Positions 1-12,000 are shown, counted from the stretch's first letter. The stretch is DNA of 48,312 bases from Nemertoderma westbladi (GCA_032718475.1 JAUCBJ010004666.1:1-48312), one strand, 5' to 3'. Numbers and translations: made by a program. Notes: generated by a model from the letters alone, not told the origin.

Positions 1-29
1 TACAGAAGGTTAGCTGGCTATAAACGAAC

Positions 30-1952
30 CTGTGTTTGTTATCCCTGTGTTTGTTATCCCTGTGTTTGTTATCCCTGTGTTTGTTATCCCTGTGTTTGTT
101 ATCCCTGTGTTTGTTATCCCTGTGTTTGTTATCCCTGTGTTTGTTATCCCTGTGTTTGTTATCCCTGTATTTGTTATCCCTGTGTTTGTTATCCCTGTGT
201 TTGTTATCCCTGTGTTTGTTATCCCTGTATTTGTTATCCCTGTATTTGTTATCCCTGTATTTGTTATCCCTGTGTTTGTTATCCCTGTGTTTGTTATCCC
301 TGTGTTTGTTATCCCTGTATTTGTTATCCCTGTATTTGTTATCCCTGTATTTGTTATCCCTGTATTTGTTATCCCTGTATTTGTTATCCCTGTATTTGTT
401 ATCCCTGTGTTTGTTATCCCTGTATTTGTTATCCCTGTATTTGTTATCCCTGTGTTTGTTATCCCTGTGTTTGTTATCCCTGTGTTTGTTATCCCTGTGT
501 TTGTTATCCCTGTGTTTGTTATCCCTGTGTTTGTTATCCCTGTGTTTGTTATCCCTGTGTTTGTTATCCCTGTGTTTGTTATCCCTGTGTTTGTTATCCC
601 TGTGTTTGTTATCCCTGTGTTTGTTATCCCTGTGTTTGTTATCCCTGTGTTTGTTATCCCTGTATTTGTTATCCCTGTGTTTGTTATCCCTGTATTTGTT
701 ATCCCTGTGTTTGTTATCCCTGTGTTTGTTATCCCTGTGTTTGTTATCCCTGTGTTTGTTATCCCTGTGTTTGTTATCCCTGTGTTTGTTATCCCTGTGT
801 TTGTTATCCCTGTGTTTGTTATCCCTGTGTTTGTTATCCCTGTATTTGTTATCCCTGTATTTGTTATCCCTGTATTTGTTATCCCTGTGTTTGTTATCCC
901 TGTGTTTGTTATCCCTGTGTTTGTTATCCCTGTGTTTGTTATCCCTGTATTTGTTATCCCTGTGTTTGTTATCCCTGTATTTGTTATCCCTGTATTTGTT
1001 ATCCCTGTGTTTGTTATCCCTGTGTTTGTTATCCCTGTGTTTGTTATCCCTGTGTTTGTTATCCCTGTGTTTGTTATCCCTGTATTTGTTATCCCTGTGT
1101 TTGTTATCCCTGTGTTTGCTATCCCTGTGTTTGTTATCCCTGTGTTTGTTATCCCTGTGTTTGTTATCCCTGTGTTTGTTATCCCTGTATTTGTTATCCC
1201 TGTATTTGTTATCCCTGTATTTGTTATCCCTGTATTTGTTATCCCTGTGTTTGTTATCCTTGTATTTGTTATCCCTGTGTTTGTTATCCCTGTATTTGTT
1301 ATCCCTGTATTTGTTATCCCTGTATTTGTTATCCCTGTATTTGTTATCCCTGTGTTTGTTATCCCTGTGTTTGTTATCCCTGTGTTTGTTATCCCTGTAT
1401 TTGTTATCCCTGTATTTGTTATCCCTGTATTTGTTATCCCTGTATTTGTTATCCCTGTGTTTGTTATCCTTGTATTTGTTATCCCTGTGTTTGTTATCCC
1501 TGTATTTGTTATCCCTGTATTTGTTATCCCTGTATTTGTTATCCCTGTATTTGTTATCCCTGTGTTTGTTATCCCTGTGTTTGTTATCCCTGTGTTTGTT
1601 ATCCCTGTATTTGTTATCCCTGTGTTTGTTATCCCTGTATTTGTTATCCCTGTATTTGTTATCCCTGTGTTTGTTATCCCTGTGTTTGTTATCCCTGTGT
1701 TTGTTATCCCTGTGTTTGTTATCCCTGTGTTTGTTATCCCTGTGTTTGTTATCCCTGTGTTTGTTATCCCTGTGTTTGTTATCCCTGTATTTGTTATCCC
1801 TGTGTTTGTTATCCCTGTGTTTGTTATCCCTGTGTTTGTTATCCCTGTGTTTGTTATCCCTGTGGTTGTTATCCCTGTGTTTGTTATCCCTGTGTTTGTT
1901 ATCCCTGTGTTTGTTATCCCTGTGTTTGTTATCCCTGTGTTTGTTATCCCCG
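30..1952. repeat. 15-bp minisatellite array, about 128 copies
   Basis: Head-to-tail repeat of TGTGTTTGTTATCCC. The main variation is a G/A choice at the fourth base (TGTG or TGTA), with rare changes such as ATCCT at two places, TTGCTATCC near 1120 and TGTGG near 1861. The unit is a multiple of three and has no stop in any plus-strand frame, so open frames of about 650 codons (repeating VIPVF or LLSLC) run through it. These are repeat artefacts with no non-repeat coding flank. The rare ATCCT unit recurs exactly 210 bp (14 units) apart, near 1251-1260 and 1461-1470, with the same flanking G/A order, so blocks of units have been duplicated. Confidence 0.97.
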
Positions 1953-3190
1953 TATTATTATTTGTATCTAATTAGAATAAATTCTTCGAATATATCGACC
2001 CTCATATTTGAGACACATTCTGCGCCAACAAAGGTAAAATACTAAACAACAATGAAAAAATACCAAATATCATTCGTTAAATACTAAAACTGAAAACAAA
2101 TTGAAAACACACTGAAATTGGTGGTGAAAATATTTAGCAGAGTGAAACTTAACTTCCACATTATTCAATTAAACATTTTGCAATTTGAAATTGAAATAAT
2201 AAAAAAAAATGTTATACGTATTTGGCCCCGGGAACAATTATTTTAGGTGAAAATCATGTGACACATTCTAATATTTCAAAATCCCAAACAAACATAGAAA
2301 ACGAGAATATTTATCAGTAACTTAAGTAACTTAAACAGTAACATAAACAGTAAGTTTTGCACTGCGTTACTTCAATGGTTGTTGTTTAGATTTTGAACGT
2401 TTTCTTAAAGATTCTCTCATCAGGACAGAAATAGTTAACAATAACATTGTCAATATGAATTCTCCGCCGGTTAACTGTAAACTTAATATCTAAGGGCCTC
2501 AAACGAGCAATTATTTTTAATACTAAAAATTCTATATTTAACATATTCTAGAAATTTGTAGCAAAGTTATGTTGCGGAATAAAAGTTGCGTGTGAGGAGA
2601 GACTAATCCAACGGCTACATACCGCTACACCTACACGTTCCGGTAAACCGGATGGGCCTACACATCTGACTGGTGATTCTCAATTATATTGAGTTTACTA
2701 CAATGTTTCGTATCTCTCGTTTATTGTTTTGGTTTCTTTCAACTTTCGATTACAAATTTAATTGAGGCGTTCCTTATTTTTTCACCTTTTCAGTTACCCC
2801 TCTGATACAATCACCCCGATATACAATAAGTTAAACAACGGAATACTAACGGAACAACATTTAGCATTTAGTATTATATACCCCTGCCACACCCCTGTTT
2901 ATAGACCAACAAGTAAAGCTTCACAAGATATAAAACATACAAGGTAAGTACTGCGTACCAACACAGGAAAACTCGCAAACAACCAACATAGAACTTTGTA
3001 ACGAGATTAAGTGTTGCCACATAAAACATGCGACACCTCAAATTACAGTGAAATAAATATATATTGTAATTATATGAAGGCTGAAATTATAAACATGGAC
3101 CTGATGGCTAAATAATCGTTGCGCATCAAACATTGTGCCGCCACCGCAATAAAACATGCAATTCAATATTTCTCTATGCTTTGGTACAAA
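1953..3190. other. AT-rich stretch without a recognisable gene
   Basis: Both strands were read for protein similarity and RNA-like structure. Nothing recognisable was found. The only open frames are about 60 codons and lack any family signature. Confidence 0.6.
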
Positions 3191-3231
3191 GGGAAGGAAG
3201 GGGGGGGGGGAGGGGGCGGGGGGGGGGGGGG
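3191..3231 (+). repeat. G-rich tract, potential G-quadruplex
   Basis: About 41 bases that are almost all G, including uninterrupted runs of more than ten G separated by single A or C bases. Four or more G runs close together satisfy the usual G-quadruplex pattern. The exact length is uncertain because homopolymers are error-prone. It lies just beyond the far side of the 50-bp array. Confidence 0.8.
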
Positions 3232-3297
3232 CAGGAAATTCGTATTTCTATTTTCAGTGGGAAATAAAATTCGGCAACTCCTTATAGTTTGATATAT

Positions 3298-3303
3298 TTT
3301 ATT
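3298..3303 (-). promoter_or_regulatory. Candidate poly(A) signal AATAAA for the SHB-like gene
   Basis: This is the first canonical AATAAA on the minus strand downstream of the SHB-like stop codon; none was seen between the stop (4912) and the repeat array. If it is used, the transcript would carry the whole 50-bp array in its 3' UTR. This is inferred from position only. Confidence 0.35.
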
Positions 3304-3316
3304 ATCTATAGGTAAG

Positions 3317-4854
3317 TACAGTGGATGAGATCCGAACACGGCCGCCATTCCTACGATACTTTAGGTTACAGTGGATGAGATCCGAACACGGCCGCCATTC
3401 CTACGATACTTTAGGTTACAGTGGATGAGATCCGAACACGGCCGCCATTCCTACGATACTTTAGGTTACAGTGGATGAGATCCGAACACGGCCGCCATTC
3501 CTACGATACTTTAGGTTACAGTGGATGAGATCCGAACACGGCCGCCATTCCTACGATACTTTAGGTTACAGTGGATGAGATCCGAACACGGCCGCCATTC
3601 CTACGATACTTTAGGTTACAGTGGATGAGATCCGAACACGGCCGCCATTCCTACGATACTTTAGGTTACAGTGGATGAGATCCGAACACGGCCGCCATTC
3701 CTACGATACTTTAGGTTACAGTGGATGAGATCCGAACACGGCCGCCATTCCTACGATACTTTAGGTTACAGTGGATGAGATCCGAACACGGCCGCCATTC
3801 CTACGATACTTTAGGTTACAGTGGATGAGATCCGAACACGGCCGCCATTCCTACGATACTTTAGGTTACAGTGGATGAGATCCGAACACGGCCGCCATTC
3901 CTACGATACTTTAGGTTACAGTGGATGAGATCCGAACACGGCCGCCATTCCTACGATACTTTAGGTTACAGTGGATGAGATCCGAACACGGCCGCCATTC
4001 CTACGATACTTTAGGTTACAGTGGATGAGATCCGAACACGGCCGCCATTCCTACGATACTTTAGGTCACAGTGGATGAGATCCGAACACGGCCGCCATTC
4101 CTACGATACTTTAGGTTACAGTGGATGAGATCCGAACACGGCCGCCATTCCTACGATACTTTAGGTTACAGTGGATGAGATCCGAACACGGCCGCCATTC
4201 CTACGATACTTTAGGTTACAGTGGATGAGATCCGAACACGGCCGCCATTCCTACGATACTTTAGGTTACAGTGGATGAGATCCGAACACGGCCGCCATTC
4301 CTACGATACTTTAGGTTACAGTGGATGAGATCCGAACACGGCCGCCATTCCTACGATACTTTAGGTTACAGTGGATGAGATCCGAACACGGCCGCCATTC
4401 CTACGATACTTTAGGTTACAGTGGATGAGATCCGAACACGGCCGCCATTCCTACGATACTTTAGGTTACAGTGGATGAGATCCGAACACAGCCGCCATTC
4501 CTACGATACTTTAGGTTACAGTGGATGAGATCCGAACACGGCCGCCATTCCTACGATACTTTAGGTTACAGTGGATGAGATCCGAACACGGCCGCCATTC
4601 CTACGATACTTTAGGTCACAGTGGATGAGATCCGAACACGGCCGCCATTCCTACGATACTTTAGGTTACAGTGGATGAGATCCGAACACGGCCGCCATTC
4701 CTACGATACTTTAGGTTACAGTGGATGAGATCCGAACACGGCCGCCATTCCTACGATACTTTAGGTTACAGTGGATGAGATCCGAACACGGCCGCCATTC
4801 CTACGATACTTTAGGTTACAGTGGATGAGATCCGAACACGGCCGCCATTCCTAC
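3317..4854. repeat. 50-bp minisatellite array, about 31 nearly identical copies
   Basis: The unit begins TTAGGTTACAGTGGATGAGA and ends GCCGCCATTCCTACGATACT, 50 bp in all. Only three substitutions were seen in about 1.5 kb: TTAGGTCACA at 4061-4070 and again at 4611-4620 (11 units apart), and AACACAGCC for AACACGGCC near 4490. Each unit contains CGGCCG and several CpGs. The array starts 57 bp beyond the stop codon of the minus-strand SHB-like gene, so it probably lies in that gene's 3' UTR or immediate 3' flank. Such homogeneity implies very recent amplification or efficient homogenisation. Confidence 0.97.
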
Positions 4855-4911
4855 ACCGAATGTAAATAAACAAAATATAAATACAAAAGGAAACTAGTAA
4901 ATATAGGAGAA

Positions 4912-6837
4912 TTACAAACTCTGATCGCGGCAGTTTACCGGGTAAAGTAACGCCAAGTTTTCAGCACCTTTAATATTTAACATCCGGCTGGAATAATATT
5001 TAATCATCTCGGGTATCGAGGGGAACGGCCGACTGAACTGACCCAAAACGTAGGAATCACCCCGACACACAATCTTCATGTGCATAAAACCTTTGTTGTT
5101 CTTTATGGACAGGGAGTAGTCCTGTTTTGAGCTCTCCGAGTTCCGTACCAGGTAGCTGCACTCCTTGCACAACCGCAAGGAACTCTCGGCGTCCGTACGA
5201 CTTATGTAACCATGGTACCACTGCTGTTTGTCCAACGGGACGGCAGTATCGACCGGCTCCCCCACCAGTTTGGCGATCTTCTCCCCCGATTTACTGCGTC
5301 TCGTCTTCCCGACTCGGTGGGGCTGTCTACCGGTACCGGCACCGCGGTCCTCGCCCTCCAGATGGGCCGACAGCTGGCGGTGGAACTCCCAGGGGGTGTC
5401 GTACTGGTCGCTGGGCCGGTCGTCCTGGCTGCTGGAACGCAGACCCATCGGGGCCGACTGGTTGCGGGACTTATTGGGGGCCGGAACGTCCCACGGATTA
5501 TCGTATTCGGATTCCGGACGGAAATCCTCGACAACTCGACCGGCTGTAGAGTATCGGTCAGCGGTAGAGAAGTTATTCCTATTGGTAAGGGTAACGGAAT
5601 TCACATTGTTAACGACCTCATCTCTCCCAAATCTGCTTTCTATTTCACTACCTTGGTTTCTACCATCTTTCCTCCCTTTCTGACCCCTCCCCTGCACCCT
5701 CTCGCTTCTACCCTGCACCCTCCCACGCCCACCCTCCCCTCCCCTGCCTCTACCCTCCTCCAACCTTCCCAACAGTGTCCCCCCATCCCCGGACTTATTG
5801 ATTAGATCCCAGGGTTGGCAGTACTCCCCTTCAGGGCGCTCATCCCCCGGCCCCTTCAACGCCTTGCTAACCTCGTAGGTGGTATCGTAGCAGACGGCGT
5901 CATCAGTCTGCTCAGGGAGGTCAGCCAACCCAACCGGTGTGTTAACGCTGTCATACGGAGCATCGTAAACACCGGGAGTAAAGTCGTCCCCGTCGCCAGT
6001 TCGGTAACGATCGTCTACGTCGCTACTGTTGAATCGAACATCCCAGGGAGTATCGTACTGACCGCCTTGTCCATCCTCCTCCTCTTCCTTCCGTTTGGCT
6101 GGATACTCGAGACTCGTCTGGGTGGCCGCGGAAGGTGAGTTGCGTTGCTTGCGGCAGGCGTCGGCTATGGGATCCGGGATCCGCGTGTCTATACTCAGCG
6201 TCCAGTCCTCGTCGGTGGGCGTCTGAGCGGCTGCGTTGTACAACCCCGTGATGTCGCCACTCAAGGGGGAGTTGTCGTCCATTCGAATGTTAAGCCGTCG
6301 TCTCGCCTCATCCGATAACATATAACCAAAGGCCAACTCGTCCTCCAGATCGCGGTCTGTGGGGCATTCCTTGTTGACCCTCGGTAAAGTTCCGTCTCCC
6401 TCCAAAGACCCGGAACTTTGTTCAGATAGGTTTCTATGTTTAACGAAAGTTCCGTCATCGCAAGGCAAGAAAACCGCATCAGATGGCTGCGAATAGTTTG
6501 CCACTTCGACGGGTTGTTTACGTTCTGATTTAGCAAGAAATGGTCCGGGATAAGTAGCGAAGTCGGAATCAGTTTTAGAGTCGTCGCTATTGGCAGTGAC
6601 TGGGCGTCCGTCGTTCCAAGAATCGCTGGTTGAACTCACATCCCCGATGGAGTGGCGCTTTGAGACAGCGGAGCCAATATCGGGACTCGGAGTTGGACTC
6701 CCGAAAATATTCATATCGTAAAATGGGTTACCGAGACCATTACCGCCGCTCGAGGTTGGTGATTGATAATCAGGAACAGGGATGGGGGGAGGTGGCTCCG
6801 TCTTCTTCCCTTTAAAATGTCTAAATAATTTCGACAT
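4912..6837 (-). CDS. SHB: SHB-family SH2 domain adapter protein
   Basis: A single uninterrupted frame of 641 residues. The start chosen is the ATG at 6837, which gives MSKLFRHFKGKK and then a proline-rich stretch ending in PDY, matching the N-terminal pattern of SHB/SHD/SHE/SHF proteins. An in-frame ATG 19 codons upstream gives an unrelated leader. Six tyrosine motifs of the SHB type follow near residues 261 (YDTPWD), 291 (YDAPYD), 317 (YDTTYE), 339 (YCQPWD), 445 (YDNPWD) and 479 (YDTPWE). These are candidate phosphotyrosine docking sites. An Arg/Gly-rich low-complexity stretch lies at about 362-389. The C-terminal SH2 domain starts at about residue 540 (WYHGYISR). Its phosphotyrosine-binding arginine is in YLVRNSESS (about residue 565), and the family-typical FMHMK and NIKGAENLALLYPV are present. 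Members link tyrosine kinase receptors to downstream signalling in the cytoplasm. Which vertebrate paralogue it matches best was not determined. The lack of introns across the SH2 domain is unusual. Confidence 0.93.
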   Translation of the reverse strand: MSKLFRHFKGKKTEPPPPIPVPDYQSPTSSGGNGLGNPFYDMNIFGSPTPSPDIGSAVSKRHSIGDVSSTSDSWNDGRPVTANSDDSKTDSDFATYPGPFLAKSERKQPVEVANYSQPSDAVFLPCDDGTFVKHRNLSEQSSGSLEGDGTLPRVNKECPTDRDLEDELAFGYMLSDEARRRLNIRMDDNSPLSGDITGLYNAAAQTPTDEDWTLSIDTRIPDPIADACRKQRNSPSAATQTSLEYPAKRKEEEEDGQGGQYDTPWDVRFNSSDVDDRYRTGDGDDFTPGVYDAPYDSVNTPVGLADLPEQTDDAVCYDTTYEVSKALKGPGDERPEGEYCQPWDLINKSGDGGTLLGRLEEGRGRGGEGGRGRVQGRSERVQGRGQKGRKDGRNQGSEIESRFGRDEVVNNVNSVTLTNRNNFSTADRYSTAGRVVEDFRPESEYDNPWDVPAPNKSRNQSAPMGLRSSSQDDRPSDQYDTPWEFHRQLSAHLEGEDRGAGTGRQPHRVGKTRRSKSGEKIAKLVGEPVDTAVPLDKQQWYHGYISRTDAESSLRLCKECSYLVRNSESSKQDYSLSIKNNKGFMHMKIVCRGDSYVLGQFSRPFPSIPEMIKYYSSRMLNIKGAENLALLYPVNCRDQSL

Positions 6838-7565
6838 TATACAGTTATAAATGAATGAAAATAGATTACGCCTACCGGAACGGCAACCAGGCAACGGCAG
6901 ACCGATTATTTATTACCGTACAGTCAGACTGTCAGACAGTACTGAGGTTGGAGTACGGCAGTATGGTACGTTTCTCCAGTCTGCCATTAGGTCTACTGTA
7001 TAATTACTTCCGGTACTCAGTAGCTCAGTACCGGTACTAGACAATAGACTGGAAGACTATAATTGCAATATTTATATTTGTTTAACCAGGGGCCCTCCTA
7101 CCTGTCCTAGATTTTACTCCTATCAGGGCAGCAGGGCGCAGTTACTGGCAGACTGGTAGCTTGGTGGCTATCAGGCTGTCGGGATCAGGTTATCATTGCA
7201 CTGTCTGACACTGACTAGTGACTGTACTGCTGTACAGCTGTATCCCAATATTGAGTACCTAGGACTATCCAGTATCAGCTAACATGAGCAGATGAGGCTA
7301 TCACTGTATCAGTTTCATCAGTCAGTCCGTGGTCCGGTACTGCAGTACTGCGGTAGGCCTTTATAGCTACATCTGTACATGTTTAGGCAGGCAGATAGGC
7401 CTATGTCACGTATGTTGGTATGTCAGTATGATTGTATTTACGGGTATATCTTTTGCGTAGGGTCTAGAGGCTGTAGAGGTACAGCCTACATGCCTATCCA
7501 TGTAGGTTGGTGTAGCCTACATGCAACATGTAGACTAGAAGCACGTGTAGACTGTAGGTGGTGAT
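6838..7565. other. 5' flank of the SHB-like gene, no gene seen
   Basis: This should contain the 5' UTR and promoter of the SHB-like gene. It is rich in short GTAC, CAGTACTG and TAGGCCTA motifs like those in the 52-bp array near 41200, but it is not a regular array. No convincing TATA box or coding similarity was found. Confidence 0.5.
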
Positions 7566-8140
7566 CTGGTGAGAGTACCTGCGCTTCTGTGTAACAATAT
7601 AACAATCCAATGCCAGCAACAATTACCTCTGGTATTCCATAAGCTCTTAGGATTTCAAGCATTTTACCTCTATGGATGGAGTCGAATGCCTTCTTGAAGT
7701 CCACAAAAGTCATGACGGCAGGGAGATTCTTTGACTTAATTCCTTCAATCAGTCTCCGTAGTGCAAGTATCTGAGCTATTGTTGATCTACTTGGTCGAAA
7801 TCCGTTTTGGCTCTTACGCAGTAGTTTCTCTATGTGAGGCCTAATCCTATAGAGAATCATTTTATTGTATAATTTGGCAGCTACCACAAGCAGACAGATC
7901 CCATGATAGTTTGTTGGTATACCGAGGTCTCCTTTCTTGGGGGAGAGGCTTTAGTTGACCTTTAGTCCAAATTGGTGGTGGCTTTTCCCCTTTTAACATC
8001 CGGTTGCAAACATTCAATAATGGTCTGTTTAGCACTCCGGTTTTCCATACCTCCGCTGGGATTTCATCTAATCCACTCGCTTTATTATTGGACATGCTTT
8101 TAATGCTTCTTTGGAGTGCGGCAGGTGACTGTAACTTTTA
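7566..8140 (-). pseudogene. LINE reverse transcriptase fragment (fingers/palm), frameshifted
   Basis: Minus-strand translation shows the N-terminal half of a non-LTR retrotransposon reverse transcriptase: KASGLDEIPAEVWKTG, then AAKLYNKMILYRIRPHIE, SQNGFRPSRSTIAQILALR and the palm motif VMTFVDFKKAFDSIHRGK, which carries the first catalytic aspartate. A one-base frameshift falls at the G run 7939-7943 (C run in sense). Reading past it changes frame so that the family pattern NYxGIxLxxxAAKLYNKM continues. Similarity stops abruptly after VLSPD near 7566, before the YxDD box. There is no endonuclease domain, so this is a dead internal fragment. Confidence 0.9.
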
Positions 8141-8145
8141 GACGA

Positions 8146-8940
8146 CTAAATAACGTGTGGTGTAAGTGTACTATTTATTTCGGATCTATAAAAGACAAAC
8201 TTTCTTGCTGTCTCGGGTTTATTTAAAACAACACCTTTACTTTTTTCAAAACTATTACATATAGTACTATTATTATCTAAAACTGACATTAACATATTAT
8301 AACCCGGCGTTTTCTCGCTATAACACAGATCCAGTACTTGGTGAATTGGTAAATTACGACTCTTACAGTTCAGTAGTTTTCGTATGTAATTTTTCCTATT
8401 TTTATTTATGATGTCAAGCAATCTTGGGAAACCACTTTCAATAAAGCATAAATCATTGGGTGTCTGCTGTCTGACTGATAGTATAACTTTAATCATTTTC
8501 ATGTATAATCTCTAAAGATTTGACATTATCAGTTAACCACGATTCACTAGCGTAAAGCATCGATGAAATTACGCGTTAGCACTTGCTTTTTAAAAATGAA
8601 AGGAACATTACAATTTTTACTACAGAAAATAATAAACTTATTCATCGTGTCTAGACACTTTTCATGTAGCTTCAAAACGCTAGACATTCTACCATCACCC
8701 GTAAATATTGACCCTAGGAACGTATAATTGTTACAGTACGAAATAATTAAATCATCAACGCATAGATCATATTTATCTATCATTTTACCATTTATTACAA
8801 AATACTTTTGTTTTATTGGCGTTAATATACGCATACCATATTCTTGGCAATATTGCTGTAGGACTTATATTTTACCAACGCAGTTCTCAATGGTAGTGGA
8901 CAGTATCACGGTGTCGTCCATTAATAGTAGAACTTGAAGC
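8146..8940 (-). pseudogene. LINE reverse transcriptase C-terminal fragment, frameshifted
   Basis: Read on the minus strand from 8940, the sequence starts at the reverse transcriptase active-site region as LLLMDDTVILS, where the usual YADD or FADD is LMDD. It continues through GMRI...KYFVINGK, YTFLGSIFTGDGRMSS and NKFIIFCSKN (8834-8547). After frame changes near 8550 come SESWL and YMKMIKVILSVRQQTPNDLC (8502-8146). This is the thumb and C-terminal part of the same broad LINE family as the neighbouring fragment. In sense orientation it lies 5' of the fingers/palm fragment, the reverse of the protein order. The two are therefore separate insertions or a rearranged element. An in-frame stop and several frameshifts show it is inactive. 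Confidence 0.85.
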
Positions 8941-9082
8941 GTTCCTAAAAAAACACATTCAAAATTTCCAAAAATTTTCTCGAATCGTATATTTGAGTTC
9001 CATAATCGTGATCAGTGTCCAAAAACCGCTATATACCGCAAATAAATTAATTTTAGTGAACTATAAAAACTTTTAAATTTTA

Positions 9083-12000
9083 GCACGATAAATACTGGAG
9101 ATGGATGCCCGTAAGGGACCACAGCACGAAAATACTGGAGATGGATGCCCGTAAGGGACCACAGCACGAAAATACTGGAGATGTGTGCCAGAAAGGGACT
9201 ACAGCACGAAAATACTGGAGATGGATGCCCGTAAGGGACCACAGCACGAAAATACTGGAGATGGATGCACGTAAGGGACCACAACACGAAAATACTGGAG
9301 ATGGATGCCCGTAAGGGACCACAGCACGAAAATACTGGAGATGGATGCCCGTAAGGGACCACAGCACGAAAATACTGGAGATGGATGCACGTAAGGGACC
9401 ACAGCACGAAAATACTGGAGATGGATGCCCGTAAGGGACCACAGCACGAAAATACTGGAGATGGATGCCCGTAAGGGAGCACAGCACGAAAATACTGGAG
9501 ATGGATGCCCGTAAGGGACCACAGCACGAAAATACTGGAGATGGATGCCCGTAAGGGACCAAAGCACGAAAATACTGGAGATGGATGCCCGTAAGGGACC
9601 ACAGCACGAAAATACTGGAGATGGATGCCCGTAAGGGACCACAGCACGAAAATATTGGAGATGGATGCCCGTAAGGGACCACAGCACGAAAATACTGGAG
9701 ATGGATGCCCGTAAGGGACCACAGCACGAAAATACTGGAGATGGATGTCCGTAAGGGACCACAGCACGAAAATACTGGAGATGGATGCCCGTAAGGGACC
9801 ACAGCACGAAAATACTGGAGATGGATGCCCGTAAGGGACCACAGCACGAAAATACTGGAGATGGATGACCGTAAGGGACCACAGCACGAAAATACTGGAG
9901 ATGGATGCCCGTAAGGGACCACAGCACGAAAATACTGGAGATGGATGCCCGTAAGGGACCACAGCACGAAAATACTGGAGATGGATGCCCATAAGGGACC
10001 ACAGCACGAAAATACTGGACATGGATGACCGTAAGGGACCACAGCACGAAAATACTGGAGATGGATGTCCGTAAGGGACCACAGCACGAAAATACTGGAG
10101 ATGGATGCCCGTAAGGGACCACAGCACGAAAATACTGGAGATGTGTGCAAGAAAGGGACTACAGCACGAAAATACTGGAGATGTGTGCCCGTAAGGGACC
10201 ACAGCACGAAAATACTGGAGATGGATGCCCGTAAGGGACCACAGCCGAAAATACTGGAGATGGATGCCCATAAGGGACCACAGCACGAAAATACTGGAGA
10301 TGGATGCCCGTAAGGGACCACAGCACGAAAATACTGGAGATGGATACCCGTAAGGGACCACAGCACGAAAATACTGGAGATGTGTGCCAGAAAGGGACTA
10401 CAGCACGAAAATACTGGAGATGGATGCCCGTAAGGGACCACAGCACGAAAATACTGGAGATGGATGCACGTAAGGGACCACAACACGAAAATACTGGAGA
10501 TGGATGCCCGTAAGGGACCACAGCACGAAAATACTGGAGATGGATGCCCGTAAGGGACCACAGCACGAAAATACTGGAGATGGATGCACGTAAGGGACCA
10601 CAGCACGAAAATACTGGAGATGGATGCCCGTAAGGGACCACAGCACGAAAATACTGGAGATGGATGCCCGTAAGGGAGCACAGCACGAAAATACTGGAGA
10701 TGGATGCCCGTAAGGGACCACAGCACGAAAATACTGGAGATGGATGCCCGTAAGGGACCACAGCACGAAAATACTGGAGATGGATGCCCGTAAGGGACCA
10801 CAGCACGAAAATACTGGAGATGGATGCCCGTAAGGGACCACAGCACGAAAATACTGGAGATGGATGCCCGTAAGGGACCACAGCACGAAAATACTGGAGA
10901 TGGATGCCCGTAAGGGACCACAGCCGAAAATACTGGAGATGGATGACCGTAAGGGACCACAGCACGAAAATACTGGAGATGGATGTCCGTAAGGGACCAC
11001 AGCACGAAAATACTGGAGATGGATGCCCGTAAGGGACCACAGCACGAAAATACTGGAGATGGATGCCCGTAAGGGACCACAGCACGAAAATACTGGAGAT
11101 GGATGACCGTAAGGGAGAACAGCACGAAAATACTGGAGATGGATGCCCGTAAGGGACCACAGCACGAAAATACTGGAGATGGATGCCCGTAAGGGACCAC
11201 AGCACGAAAATACTGGAGATGGATGCCCATAAGGGACCACAGCACGAAAATACTGGACATGGATGACCGTAAGGGACCACAGCACGAAAATACTGGAGAT
11301 GGATGTCCGTAAGGGACCACAGCACGAAAATACTGGAGATGGATGCCCGTAAGGGACCACAGCACGAAAATACTGGAGATGTGTGCAAGAAAGGGACTAC
11401 AGCACGAAAATACTGGAGATGTGTGCCCGTAAGGGACCACAGCACGAAAATACTGGAGATGGATGCCCGTAAGGGACCACAGCCGAAAATACTGGAGATG
11501 GATGCCCATAAGGGACCACAGCACGAAAATACTGGAGATGGATGCCCGTAAGGGACCACAGCACGAAAATACTGGAGATGAATACCCGTAAGGGACCACA
11601 GCACGAAAATACTGGAGATGGATGCCCGTAAGGGACCACAGCACGAAAATAGTGGAGATGGATGCCCGTAAGGGACCACAGCACGAAAATACTGGAGAAG
11701 GATGCCCGTAAGGGACCACAGCACGAAAATACTGGAGAAGGATGCCCGTAAGGGACCACAGCACGAAAATACTGGAGATGGATGCCAGAAAGGGACCACA
11801 GCACGAAAATACTGGAGATGGATGTCCGTAAGGGAGCACAGCACGAAAATACTGGAGATGGATGCCCGTAAGGGACCACAGCACGAAAATACTGGAGATG
11901 GATGCCCGTAAGGGACCACAGCACGAAGATACTGGAGATGGATGTCCGTAAGGGAGCACAGCACGAAAATACTGGAGATGGATGCCCATAAGGGACCACA

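Noticed and set aside
32-2045. Two overlapping open frames of about 650 codons on the plus strand
   Set aside because: They are translations of the 15-bp repeat in different frames. The length is a multiple of three and the unit has no stop, so open frames are automatic.
2762-2947. 61-codon plus-strand frame
   Set aside because: Short, no motif, and in otherwise non-coding AT-rich DNA.
3317-4854. Telomere-like repeat, because the unit contains TTTAGGTT
   Set aside because: TTAGGG is not repeated. The word occurs once per 50-bp unit and the rest is unrelated.
5127-6138. Plus-strand and alternative minus-strand frames within the SHB-like gene
   Set aside because: They are shadow frames of a GC-rich coding region with no family similarity.
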